From Halonotius roseus (lineage in GTDB: Archaea; Halobacteriota; Halobacteria; Halobacteriales; Haloferacaceae): a DNA stretch of 64,000 nucleotides. Each line of letters begins with the position of its first letter. Positions within the stretch are counted from its first letter, which is position 1. The notes under the pieces were generated by a model. The model had not been told where the DNA came from and did not search any database. It saw only the letters and a list, made by a program, of their open reading frames with translations. Shown here piece by piece: positions 8,642 to 17,109 of the stretch. A program made the translations under genes and the position numbers. The stretch lies in NCBI RefSeq assembly GCF_006861655.1, contig NZ_SESI01000001.1, positions 62,001-126,000 on the forward strand. Reading direction: 5' to 3'.

Positions 8642-8665
8642 TCAGTAGTTTTGTTATGACTATGT

Positions 8666-9073
8666 ATGCCAACGAAGCAGACACGACGGCGTGTGCTGAA
8701 AGCGGCAGGAATCACAAGCGTTGCTGCCTTAGCTGGCTGTACAGGAACCGAAGACAGCGGTGAGGATGAGTCGACCGACGAGGAGTCGAGCGACGATGGA
8801 GCAGCCGAAAACGAGTCGAGTATGGACGACTCGATGACCAACGAGTCGGCTGATCAGAGCATGTCGGAAAACGAGACGAGTATGAACGAGTCGAGTGGGG
8901 ATGAGACGATGACCAACGAGTCAAGCGGGAACGAGACGATGACCAACGAGTCAAGCGGGAACGAGACGATGACCAACGAGTCAAGCGGGAACGAGACGAT
9001 GACCAACGAGTCGAGTGGGGATGAGACGATGACCAACGAGTCAAGCGGAAACGAAACAGCAGACGGTAGCTAA
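8666..9073 (+). CDS. Tat lipoprotein with SSGNETMTNE tandem repeats
   Basis: 135 residues. It starts MPTKQTRRRVLKAAGITSVA, a Tat signal, followed by the lipobox LAGC and then an extremely acidic Ser/Glu/Asn/Thr domain. From about residue 72 it is a tandem array of a ten-residue unit, (N/D)ETMTNESSG. No folded domain follows, so the whole mature protein is probably a disordered, lipid-anchored surface polymer. The Asn-x-Ser/Thr sites inside the repeat (NESS, NET) are candidate N-glycosylation sequons, giving a likely glycosylated surface tether. That role is inference. Confidence 0.75.
   Translation: MPTKQTRRRVLKAAGITSVAALAGCTGTEDSGEDESTDEESSDDGAAENESSMDDSMTNESADQSMSENETSMNESSGDETMTNESSGNETMTNESSGNETMTNESSGNETMTNESSGDETMTNESSGNETADGS
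8881..9060 (+). repeat. 30-bp in-frame tandem repeat, six copies
   Basis: Six consecutive 30-bp units begin at 8881, 8911, 8941, 8971, 9001 and 9031. The three units from 8911 to 9000 are identical. The fifth reverts to the GGGGATGAG variant seen in the first, and the last is diverged. Copy number probably varies by slippage or recombination. Confidence 0.9.
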
Positions 9074-9160
9074 GCCGACCGATCGACGAGATCCGTAAAC
9101 TACCGACTTTTTCGTTGAACACGAACGCTCCAGCTTGCGGCTCAAAACCGATCAGAACAG

Positions 9161-9234
9161 AGCTAGGACAGGGATTTGAACCCCGGAAGTCTCGATTACA
9201 AGTCGAGTGCATGAACCGCCCATGCTCTCCTAGC
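9161..9234 (-). tRNA. tRNA-Thr (anticodon TGT)
   Basis: Read on the minus strand from 9234. Acceptor arms GCTAGGA/TCCTAGC pair perfectly, the D stem is GCAT/ATGC, and the anticodon stem CTCGA/TCGAG encloses loop CTTGTAA (anticodon TGT). The T stem is CGGGG/CCCTG with loop TTCAAAT, and the discriminator is T. It is 74 nt, with no intron and no encoded CCA. Positions 8-9 are GA instead of the usual TA, which is unusual. Confidence 0.88.
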
Positions 9235-9245
9235 GCAGGTGATTG

Positions 9246-9743
9246 TTAGCCGTCATCCTTTGAGTGTCTATCGTTTTCGAGTCGTTTGCGGAGCTCGATC
9301 CGATGGGGGTCGTAGCCGCGGCGATCGTACAACCGCTTGGCAGCCGCGTTGTCGGCCAACACCTCGATTGCGACCGTCGAAACGCCTGCTGCCGCCAGTT
9401 CGGACTCAGCCGCTGCCAGCAGGCGGCTGCCGATCCCCTCGTCTCTGGCTGCCGGTCGCACGTAGAGATGGGTGATCGTTCCCGTCGACTCTGTTTGGGT
9501 GTAGGCCCCGTCATCGGGGTGGAACATCACAAACCCCTGGATCGCCTCATCCCGTGCCACGAGAAGACCGTCGGTAACCACATGGTGAGCGATCGTTTCG
9601 GTTGCCACAGTGCGGTTGGCGTCGGCCGCCAACCGCGAGCCATGCTGGCGTTGCTCGGCCGCCAAGGCAACCCAACAGTCGGCGACAGCCTCCACGTCAT
9701 CGATCGTCGCCGGCTCGATGACGATCCGCTCGTCGGTGCTCAT
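9246..9743 (-). CDS. GNAT family N-acetyltransferase
   Basis: 165 residues from MSTDERIVIEPATIDDVEAV; a Shine-Dalgarno-like AGGGGG precedes this ATG, so the 16-residue upstream extension is rejected. It has the GNAT fold order: strand and helix 1 (IDDVEAVADCWVALAAEQ), central strands (GFVMFHPDD), the acetyl-CoA loop RPAARDEGIGSRLLAAAE, and the last motif AIEVLADNAAAKRLYDRRGY. Acetyl acceptor unknown. It lies 11 bp from the 5' side of tRNA-Thr. Confidence 0.88.
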   Translation of the reverse strand: MSTDERIVIEPATIDDVEAVADCWVALAAEQRQHGSRLAADANRTVATETIAHHVVTDGLLVARDEAIQGFVMFHPDDGAYTQTESTGTITHLYVRPAARDEGIGSRLLAAAESELAAAGVSTVAIEVLADNAAAKRLYDRRGYDPHRIELRKRLENDRHSKDDG

Positions 9744-9891
9744 GGTTCGTTCCCCCTGAGTCGGCTGACCAACAGCAAGCGTGTTGACCACGGCGGTTGG
9801 GTGGGAGGGACTGCCAACAGCGCGCCGATCAGGATGTTATCGTTCATGTAAGCACAATTCGCGGCCGGCGGCGTAGCGGGAACCCAGTGGT

Positions 9892-10206
9892 CTACCGCGT
9901 CCGGGTGAACTGGTCGGCCCCTTCGTAAAACCAGAGGTCGTTGTCGCGCATCGCCCGGCCGACGCCCTGGTGCATCGAGACGATATCCTCGAACTCGCTT
10001 GCCTCGACGTGTTCGAAGATCTCCCGCAACGGGACGACCGTCTCGTGGTCGATCCGGATCGGGTCGTCGCCGTACTCCTCAATGAACGCCGACACATCCA
10101 GCGGGAAATCCTCCTCTTCGTCGACCTTCTTGGCGATAACCGCGTGTCCGTACTGGCGGCGGCCCTCGCTGCCCTGCTCGCCGTCGGGATCATGTGGCCA
10201 GTCCAT
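9892..10206 (-). CDS. DUF5785 family protein
   Basis: 104 residues starting MDWPHDPDGEQGSEGRRQYG, the recognisable start of this haloarchaeal family. It continues with AVIAKKVDEEEDFPLDVSAF and the strongly conserved GDDPIRIDHETVVPL. Soluble and acidic, no known function. It is downstream of the RND exporter on the same strand (50 bp gap), so possibly in the same transcript. Confidence 0.88.
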   Translation of the reverse strand: MDWPHDPDGEQGSEGRRQYGHAVIAKKVDEEEDFPLDVSAFIEEYGDDPIRIDHETVVPLREIFEHVEASEFEDIVSMHQGVGRAMRDNDLWFYEGADQFTRTR

Positions 10207-10255
10207 ATTCGGAGATGGCAAGCAGGGGAGGTTAGTCTTACGCTCGCCGGTCGGA

Positions 10256-12760
10256 TTACTCGGTCGACGGCGGCGTTCGACCGCTCCCGACGAGCGCGCT
10301 GATCGCGTCGATGACCGGCAGGGTCGCGCTCTCATCGCCGGTGAGCCGCGCCCAGACAACGATCGTCGACGGCAACACGAGAATCGACGCCAAGAACGCG
10401 TACAGCACGCTCAACGACATCAGAACCCCGAACGCGCCCAGTGCGGGGTTGAGCGCGAGCACCAACACGCCGATCCCGAAGACGGTTGTCAGCATGCTGC
10501 CGGTCAGCGCGCCGCCGGTGCCGACGACGGTGCGCTGGAGTGCCGGGAACAGCTCGCGGTCGTGGTACTCGTCGGCGAAGCGGTGGACGACGTGTACCGC
10601 GTAGTCGATGCCGATACCGACGGCGATCGCCAGGATCGTCCCGTTGATCGCGTTGAACGCTAGCCCGACCGCCCGCATCGACGCGACCAGCGCGACGACG
10701 GTGACAACGATGGGGATGATATTCACTAGCCCCAGGGAGGGTCGACCCTCGATCAGCCAGTAGGCAAACAGGAGGAACGCCGAGGCACCGAGCAGCGTGA
10801 GGATCAGGCTCTGGATCACCGATTCAAGCACCAAGGAGAGTGCCTCATCAAAGATGACGACACTACCGGTCGGCTGAGCACTAAATCGGAAGTCGCCGGC
10901 AACGTCGTAGGCGTCGGCGGTCACAACGTCGTCTTCGGCGTCGCCGTCGACGGTGAAGATCACCTGCGCGCTCCGACGATCCTCGCCGAGGAAGCCGCTG
11001 AGATCGCTATCGGCGGGCTCTTCGAGTGCCTCGTAGATCTGCGGGAGGTTGTCGTCGGGGATCCCGTTGTCGTTGCGGTCGTTGCGGTTGACGAGTTCGC
11101 GGAACTCGGGGTCGCGCTCGGCGCGGGACTCGATCAGCGTGACGATGCTCTGGGTTTCGGCTTGGCGGCGGTCACTGCGGAACGTCTCGGGTGGCGACCG
11201 ACCCGCGCGATGCAACTGTTCGAGCGCGGAATCCTGCGTCATCGACCCTTCGACGTACATCAACACCTGGGCGTCCTGCTGGTAGTTTCGGTCGAGATAG
11301 TTGTTGATGCGGACGAACTCGAAGGATTCGGGCGGCCGGATCGATTCGGGGAGATACTGGAGATACTCCGGCGTCTCCTCGGCGGGCTGGAAGTCCTCGG
11401 GGCTAAAGCCGGTGTCGACGCCGGTTGCATACACGCCGCCGCCGGCGGTGGCGACGAGAATCAACAGCAGGAAGACGAGCGGGGCGCGTTTCGAGACGGT
11501 GACGCCGACAGACAGCAGCCGGCCCAGCAGCGACCGCTCGGAGCCAAGCGGCGTGTCGGCAAAGGTTGGGATCGGATAGTTCTCGCGGGCGCGGTCGACG
11601 GTTACCTTCAGCGCGGGGACGAAGACGCCGAAGATCAGAAAGGTGAAGATGATGCCGACGGCGGCGACGAGGCCGAAATCACGCGTCGGCGGGAACGCGC
11701 TGACGACGTTTGAGAGAAAGCCGATCGCGGAGGTGCCGACGACAATGGCAAAGGCGACAGACATCTGGTCGGTTGTCCGCATCATCGATTCGGAGATGCC
11801 GAGGCCCGTCACCCGTTCCTCACGATACCGATTGATCGAGTGAATCCCGAAGTCGATCCCGATAGCGATGAGGATCGGCGGCACCGCGATCAACAGGACG
11901 GCGAAGGGGATGCCGGCATAGCCGATAAAGCCGAACGTCCACAACAGGGTCATAATGATCGCCAACAACCCGATCCCGATGTCGACGGGATCACGGTAGG
12001 CGACCGCGAGGAAGACGATGATAAGCAGCAGCGCGGCCGGCAGCACGACGCTGGTGGTCGTCCCGGTCGTGTTCGGTGCCGTTCCCTGCACCCAGATGTT
12101 GGAGGCGTCGTCGGTGACAACACGCTCCGTGCGGTCGACGCGGTTCGACGGGAACTCCGAGCCGCCAGCGGCACCGCCACCGCCGCCGCCACCGGCCCCC
12201 GGCCCCGCGATGTGTGAGACGCTGCCGCGGCTTGAGGTGGCCGACGCCGACCCGCGGTTGAAGTCGTCGCTCAAGCTGGAGGTAAAGCCGGTGTTGTCGG
12301 CCGCAGCCTCCCGAACCGCCGCGTCGATCTGGGTGGGTGAGGCGCGTTCGACCGCCCGCAGGTGAGCCTCGGGTGTCGTCGCATTCGGGTTCAGCGTCGT
12401 GGCGACCGTGACCGCCGGCGTCGAGACCGACTCGGCGCGCAACTCGTTCGTGTCGAGTATCCGCTCGCGTGTCTCCAGCATGTCGGTCAACGCACCCTTC
12501 GAGAGAACGTTGCCCGATTCCTGGACAAGCGTCGTACTCGTTGTTACGTCGCTAAAGGTTGGACTGAAGTCCTCGCCGATATCCTCAACGGCCTGAAAGG
12601 AGGGCAGATCCTCGATGAACTGCTCTTGGCCGCTCTCGGTTGTGATCGAGCCGAGACCACCCATCATCAACACCGTCACCAGCAGGAAGGCGAGGATAAC
12701 GGTCTTTGATCGGTTGACGATGATCGAATCAACCCGATCGATCAGCCACTGGTACTCCAT
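10256..12760 (-). CDS. RND superfamily (MMPL/HAE3-like) exporter
   Basis: 834 residues. A membrane helix at 18-36 is followed by a large extracytoplasmic loop and two blocks of five to six transmembrane helices, the internal duplication of RND transporters. The helix-4 motifs are GIDFGIHSINRY in the first half and GIDYAVHVVHRF in the second, with the charged residues typical of proton-coupled members. The family exports lipids, hopanoid-like molecules or drugs; the substrate is unknown. The first loop contains a run of glycines (GPGAGGGGGGGAAGG near residue 190). No periplasmic-adaptor gene is present. Confidence 0.9.
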   Translation of the reverse strand: MEYQWLIDRVDSIIVNRSKTVILAFLLVTVLMMGGLGSITTESGQEQFIEDLPSFQAVEDIGEDFSPTFSDVTTSTTLVQESGNVLSKGALTDMLETRERILDTNELRAESVSTPAVTVATTLNPNATTPEAHLRAVERASPTQIDAAVREAAADNTGFTSSLSDDFNRGSASATSSRGSVSHIAGPGAGGGGGGGAAGGSEFPSNRVDRTERVVTDDASNIWVQGTAPNTTGTTTSVVLPAALLLIIVFLAVAYRDPVDIGIGLLAIIMTLLWTFGFIGYAGIPFAVLLIAVPPILIAIGIDFGIHSINRYREERVTGLGISESMMRTTDQMSVAFAIVVGTSAIGFLSNVVSAFPPTRDFGLVAAVGIIFTFLIFGVFVPALKVTVDRARENYPIPTFADTPLGSERSLLGRLLSVGVTVSKRAPLVFLLLILVATAGGGVYATGVDTGFSPEDFQPAEETPEYLQYLPESIRPPESFEFVRINNYLDRNYQQDAQVLMYVEGSMTQDSALEQLHRAGRSPPETFRSDRRQAETQSIVTLIESRAERDPEFRELVNRNDRNDNGIPDDNLPQIYEALEEPADSDLSGFLGEDRRSAQVIFTVDGDAEDDVVTADAYDVAGDFRFSAQPTGSVVIFDEALSLVLESVIQSLILTLLGASAFLLFAYWLIEGRPSLGLVNIIPIVVTVVALVASMRAVGLAFNAINGTILAIAVGIGIDYAVHVVHRFADEYHDRELFPALQRTVVGTGGALTGSMLTTVFGIGVLVLALNPALGAFGVLMSLSVLYAFLASILVLPSTIVVWARLTGDESATLPVIDAISALVGSGRTPPSTE

Positions 12761-12851
12761 CTAAATCTGTTTACTGTTCATTCCGGCGGCACCCGGATAA
12801 GCATGTCTTCTTGCACCCTCCTACCCTTAGACGACACATAACTGCTCGGCC

Positions 12852-12872
12852 CTGTTTCCGCCCGTGAAACAG
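12852..12872. repeat. Hairpin CTGTTTC-N7-GAAACAG
   Basis: Perfect 7-bp arms around the loop CGCCCGT, in the 162-bp divergent gap between the RND exporter and priS, ending 50 bp before priS. It resembles the hairpin at 8014-8038 in arms and loop length. Confidence 0.65.
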
Positions 12873-12922
12873 CCCGGAAACGACAACGTCTATGGGGCGG
12901 CCCCAACTACCGGCGAGCAGCG

Positions 12923-14083
12923 ATGGATGAACGCACACGGGAGTATCTCCGCGGCCGGTTTGCCGACTACTACCGGGCGGCGGAGATCCCGCTGCCGCCG
13001 GCGGCCAACGAACGCGAGTGGGGGCATATCCCGTGGACACCGGGGTCGGGAACGACGATGGTTCGCCACCAATCACAGCTTGATCTTGGTGATATCGACG
13101 GGTTTCTCACCCGCACCGCGCCGCGACACGTCTACTTTTCGGCGGCCCGCTACGACGATCCGGGTGCGAGCACGATGGGCGCAAAAGGGTGGCGCGGGGC
13201 GGATCTCATCTTCGATCTCGACGCCGACCACCTGCCCGGCGTTGATCCGGCCGAAACAAGCTACAAGGCGATGCTTGCGGCCTGCAAGGACGCTCTTCGT
13301 CGGCTGCTCTCCTTTCTCGAAGCCGATTTCGGGTTCACCGACCTGAAAATCATTTTCTCGGGTGGCCGTGGCTACCACGTCCACGTCCGTACCGACTCGA
13401 TCCAGTCGCTGGACAGCGACGCCCGCGGCGAGATCGTCGACTACGTTCGCGGCCGCGGGCTCGACACCGACGGCCTCATCCGAGTCGCCTCGGCGGGGGG
13501 CGCGACACAGCGGTTGCTCCGAACCGAGGGCGGCTGGGGGCGGCGCGTCCACGACGCGCTGCGGACGATGACCGCGGAGCTGCGGGAGCTCCCGGAGGCC
13601 GACGCGCTCGACCGGCTCACCGTCTTCGAAGGGATCGGCGAGGGTCGGGCGGAAACGATCCTCGGCGCGCTGGAAGCCAACCCGGAGGCGATCGAACGCG
13701 GCAACATGGAGGCCGGCGGGCCGGGAATTCGGCTGTTGGCCGATGCCCTGGCCGACCGCGTCGTCGAGGAGCACGCCGCGCCGATCGACGAGCCGGTGAC
13801 GACCGACACCCATCGGTTGATCCGGCTGCCGGGATCGCTGCACGGCGGCAGCGGGCTGGTCGTTACACCGCTCGACCGTGAGGGGCTCGACGATTTCGAG
13901 CCGCTGGTCGATGCGGTACCCGAGCGGTTCACCAGCCAACAGATTTCCATCGAGGTCGAGACTGCCCAAGAGATCGATCTCGGCGGCGACACGATTAAGT
14001 TAGATGCCGGTGTGCATTCGGTACCGGAACACGTCGGCGTCTTCCTGATGACGCGCGGCGACGCAGCCAAAGCCCCAGCATGA
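12923..14083 (+). CDS. priS: DNA primase small (catalytic) subunit PriS
   Basis: 386 residues, full length for haloarchaeal PriS. It synthesises RNA/DNA primers with PriL (not in this window). Catalytic carboxylates are in FDLDADH (D98, D100), and the nucleotide-binding SGGRGYHVHV motif is at about 146-155. The third-carboxylate region TDTHRLIRLPGSLHGGSGL is near 295. It overlaps the next gene by 4 bp (ATGA), pointing to translational coupling of primase and GINS, which fits their joint action at the replication fork. Confidence 0.96.
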   Translation: MDERTREYLRGRFADYYRAAEIPLPPAANEREWGHIPWTPGSGTTMVRHQSQLDLGDIDGFLTRTAPRHVYFSAARYDDPGASTMGAKGWRGADLIFDLDADHLPGVDPAETSYKAMLAACKDALRRLLSFLEADFGFTDLKIIFSGGRGYHVHVRTDSIQSLDSDARGEIVDYVRGRGLDTDGLIRVASAGGATQRLLRTEGGWGRRVHDALRTMTAELRELPEADALDRLTVFEGIGEGRAETILGALEANPEAIERGNMEAGGPGIRLLADALADRVVEEHAAPIDEPVTTDTHRLIRLPGSLHGGSGLVVTPLDREGLDDFEPLVDAVPERFTSQQISIEVETAQEIDLGGDTIKLDAGVHSVPEHVGVFLMTRGDAAKAPA

Positions 14084-15444
14084 ATCTCGACGAGCTCCGC
14101 TCCGTACAGTCCAAAGAACGCCAGAAAGACAGCCTCCAGCAGCTGCGCGAATCATTTTATCAGGATGTTGCGAGCTACATCACGGATCTGCGCGCCGAGC
14201 GCGACCGTCGGGCCGAACGGGTCGACAACCCATTCAGCGACGACGAGGTGCGGCGGCTCTCGGATGAACTGGACACCGCCGAGGAGGTCGCCGAAGCCCT
14301 CTATGAGCGACGCGTCGGCAAGGTCGTCAAGCTCGCTTCCTTCGCTGCCGCGGATATGTCCGCCAGCGAGGAGGGGATGACGATCGAGGAACAGGAGCTG
14401 TTCGATGATCTCGTCGCCCGAATCAAACAGAACAAGGCCTCTGTTCTCGATGTGCTGGCCGGCGAGGGCGACGCCACAAGTGGAACATCGTCGTCGACCG
14501 CAACCGACACGAATGCGTCGTCGCCAGCGACAGCCGCCCCCGAGCAGACAGCCGACGACGAGCCGACCACCATCGGCGGCGCGAACGCCCACGACGCGGG
14601 ATCGCCAACGCCACCGGAGGCGACCGCCGAAACCGAGGCCGACGATGTGTTGGCTAATGCGATGGGAGCAACAAGCCCCACCGAGTCACCGTCGACCGAC
14701 CAGCCGTCGGCTGAACGGGCCGCCGGTGAAACCGATCCCGCCGACGGAACCAACGCGGGACTCGACGGAACAGATGCGGCGTTCGACGGCACCGACACTG
14801 ACGGCGACGACGGCGTCCCAACGCCCGACGGCGGGAGCACGGTACGGTCATCAGAACCGAGCGAGACGCCGGAGCCCAATCAATCTCCGGCGTCGCCAAC
14901 CGGGCCTGAATCGGGAACGTCGCACTCGGAGCCACCGCAAGCGGGGTCGACAACCGAGTCGACGACACCGGCCGGATCGGAGATGACGACCGACACAGCG
15001 GCGACGACGCCGGACACCGAGTCGTCTGCGACCGACCCGGGTGTAACCGAATCACCGACGACAGAATCACCGGCGACCGAGGCAGCTCCGACAGAATCGG
15101 CATCGACTCAGTCGACTCCGAGCAACTCACCGACGACGGAAACGGCGACCACAGCCGCGACCGCCGATCCGGAGCCGGCCGCCGGATCGACGGCTAACGA
15201 ACCGCCGACCGAGCAGGTGGCCGAATCGAAGGGTCGCTCCACCGCCGAGACCGACTCCACCGCCGACCCCGCCGCTTCCCCCGATTCAACGCCGCGGACG
15301 ATGGTTCGGATCACGGACGATGTCGGGACGATCTTCGCGGTCGATGAACGCGAGTACACGCTTCAGCCGGAGGATATCGTGACGCTGCCGACCACCAACG
15401 CCGAGGTGCTTCTCCAGCAGGACGCCGCGACAAAGATCGAGTAA
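14080..15444 (+). CDS. GINS complex subunit (Gins51/Sld5-like) with long disordered insert
   Basis: 454 residues. Residues 1-125 are the helical GINS A-domain (MNLDELRSVQSKERQKDSLQ ... EEQELFDDLVARIKQNKASV). Residues 396-454 are the small B-domain (MVRITDDVGTIFAVDEREYT ... VTLPTTNAEVLLQQDAATKI). Between them lies about 270 residues of Ser, Thr, Pro, Ala, Glu low complexity, much longer than the linker of typical archaeal Gins51. GINS bridges MCM and the primase/polymerase at the fork. Position directly after priS, overlapping it, is the usual haloarchaeal arrangement and supports the call. Confidence 0.88.
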   Translation: MNLDELRSVQSKERQKDSLQQLRESFYQDVASYITDLRAERDRRAERVDNPFSDDEVRRLSDELDTAEEVAEALYERRVGKVVKLASFAAADMSASEEGMTIEEQELFDDLVARIKQNKASVLDVLAGEGDATSGTSSSTATDTNASSPATAAPEQTADDEPTTIGGANAHDAGSPTPPEATAETEADDVLANAMGATSPTESPSTDQPSAERAAGETDPADGTNAGLDGTDAAFDGTDTDGDDGVPTPDGGSTVRSSEPSETPEPNQSPASPTGPESGTSHSEPPQAGSTTESTTPAGSEMTTDTAATTPDTESSATDPGVTESPTTESPATEAAPTESASTQSTPSNSPTTETATTAATADPEPAAGSTANEPPTEQVAESKGRSTAETDSTADPAASPDSTPRTMVRITDDVGTIFAVDEREYTLQPEDIVTLPTTNAEVLLQQDAATKIE

Positions 15445-15583
15445 CGGCTCACGGGGTCTACGATCACGCCGATCGACAGGAGAGTGACTACTTGCTGCCG
15501 ACGACGATCTATCGGTAGATTTGGGCGTTGCTTCGATCGCTGGCGGCGTCACCGATCCTAACGGTCGGGTAACAACAAAAAAC

Positions 15584-16630
15584 TCAGTAGCCGCGGTCGA
15601 TCAGGTAGTCGGCGATATCTTCCAGCAGCCCGCGGGCCTCGTTATCGGGCAACACCGACAGGCGATCCTTCCCCCGTTCGGTCAGCTGCTCGGCCGTCTC
15701 GCGGGCGTGTTCGATGCTCCCGACGGCTTCGAGCTTGGCGACAGCGTCGTCGATCTCAGCTTCCGTGACCGCCTCGACACTGTCGGTGTCGAGCAGCCCG
15801 TCGACATCGACACCCTGCTGGCGGGCATGAAGCGTGATCAGCGTCTCCTTGTTCTCGACGAGATCGGAGCCACGCTGTTTGCCGAGCTCCTCGCTCGGGA
15901 CAGTGAGATCCAACACGTCGTCTTGGATCTGGAAAGCCTGGCCCGTTTCGATGCCGTACTGATACATCGCCTCGACGACCTCCTCGTCGGCCCCGAGGAG
16001 TTCGGCGGGGATGGCCGCCGACGCGCCGTAGAGGACGGCCGTTTTGAGCTCAACCATCTCCAGATATTCGTCGGGCAGCAGGTCATCCCGGCTTTCGAAG
16101 GCGATATCGAGCGCCTGGCCCTCACAGATCTTGGTACACGTCGAGGAGAGCCGCCGCATCGCCGCCAGCGCGTTGGCCGGCTCGCCGCCTGTCTCGGCCA
16201 TGATCTCAAAGGCCGACGAATAGAGCGTGTCGCCGGCGAGGATCGCCGTCGAGGTGTCGTACTCGTTGTGAACCGCGGGGACACCCCGCCGGAGGTCATC
16301 GTCGTCCATGATATCGTCGTGAATGAGGGTAAACGACTGGATGACCTCCAGGGAGACTGCCGCCCGCAGCAGGTCGATCTCAGCACCAGAGAGCGTCGGG
16401 AACGCTCGGTAGTCCCGGCTTGCGGGTTCAACGTCAGCCAATGCCTCGCCGACCAGCAGCGTCACCGTCGGCCGGAGCCGCTTGCCGCCGGCCTTCAGGA
16501 GGTATCGGGAGGCCTCATACAGGCGTTCGGGCTTTTTCAGCGGGAGTTCCTCGTCGATGGCGTCGTTGATCCGGCTGCGACGCTGGTCGATGGCCGCCAA
16601 CACCCGTGATTCGGTCGTATCGGCCGTCAT
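15584..16630 (-). CDS. idsA: Geranylgeranyl diphosphate synthase (polyprenyl synthetase)
   Basis: 348 residues from MTADTTESRVLAAIDQRRSR. Both Asp-rich metal-binding motifs are present: DDIMDDDD near residue 107 and DDVLD near residue 235. GGKRLRP binds diphosphate. The fifth residue before the first motif is Phe (FTLIHDDIMD), with no insertion in the motif, matching type I archaeal GGPP synthases that stop at C20. The product feeds archaeal membrane lipids and carotenoids. The gene is monocistronic-looking and near a squalene/phytoene synthase-like gene. Confidence 0.92.
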   Translation of the reverse strand: MTADTTESRVLAAIDQRRSRINDAIDEELPLKKPERLYEASRYLLKAGGKRLRPTVTLLVGEALADVEPASRDYRAFPTLSGAEIDLLRAAVSLEVIQSFTLIHDDIMDDDDLRRGVPAVHNEYDTSTAILAGDTLYSSAFEIMAETGGEPANALAAMRRLSSTCTKICEGQALDIAFESRDDLLPDEYLEMVELKTAVLYGASAAIPAELLGADEEVVEAMYQYGIETGQAFQIQDDVLDLTVPSEELGKQRGSDLVENKETLITLHARQQGVDVDGLLDTDSVEAVTEAEIDDAVAKLEAVGSIEHARETAEQLTERGKDRLSVLPDNEARGLLEDIADYLIDRGY

Positions 16631-16875
16631 ATACTCATCACTCCGAGCCAACGGCTCATCCGTCAACCCCCACATATCCGCCGATGGGTACGATAGCACG
16701 TTCCATAGGTAGCAACCTTCGTTGTCGACCCCGCGGCCGCCGATATCGTTGCCGCCGATATCGTCGTCGCCGACCGGCCACAGCGGCCGCGGGTCGTTGG
16801 TAGCCGAGCGTTACACGTGTGGTGATAAAAACCACATGGGTTGGGCGGGTTCAGCGCGACGCCATCGAGTTCCGA

Positions 16876-17061
16876 CTACGCCTCGTCGACAGCTTCGAGG
16901 TCGTCCTCGGGAACGCCCGTCTCCTGGCCGTCCTCGAAGCTGATCGTGTAGGTTGCGTCGCCAAACATGTTGTCGACGACTTGGGTGATCGTCCCTGTCT
17001 CGCCGTCGTAGTCGCTGTGTTTGTCGTGTAGTACCACGGTGTCGTCTTTCTCGAAGCTCAT
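16876..17061 (-). CDS. Small DUF1918-like SH3-type protein
   Basis: 61 residues starting MSFEKDDTVVLHDKHSDYDG. The pattern, a short beta-barrel with GETGTITQVVDNMFGDATYT and a C-terminal FEDGQETGVPEDDLE, resembles DUF1918 and other SH3-like small proteins. Function unknown. It is 49 bp after the squalene/phytoene synthase-like gene on the same strand reading, so it could be read through from there. Confidence 0.75.
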   Translation of the reverse strand: MSFEKDDTVVLHDKHSDYDGETGTITQVVDNMFGDATYTISFEDGQETGVPEDDLEAVDEA

Positions 17062-17109
17062 GCCTGGCGGTTCCGCGAGCACCAACAAAAGCGCGTGGAT
17101 TCGTGTCTG

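Noticed and set aside
8881..9060. Regular 30-bp repeats considered as CRISPR
   Set aside because: Tandem without spacers and in frame inside a lipoprotein gene.
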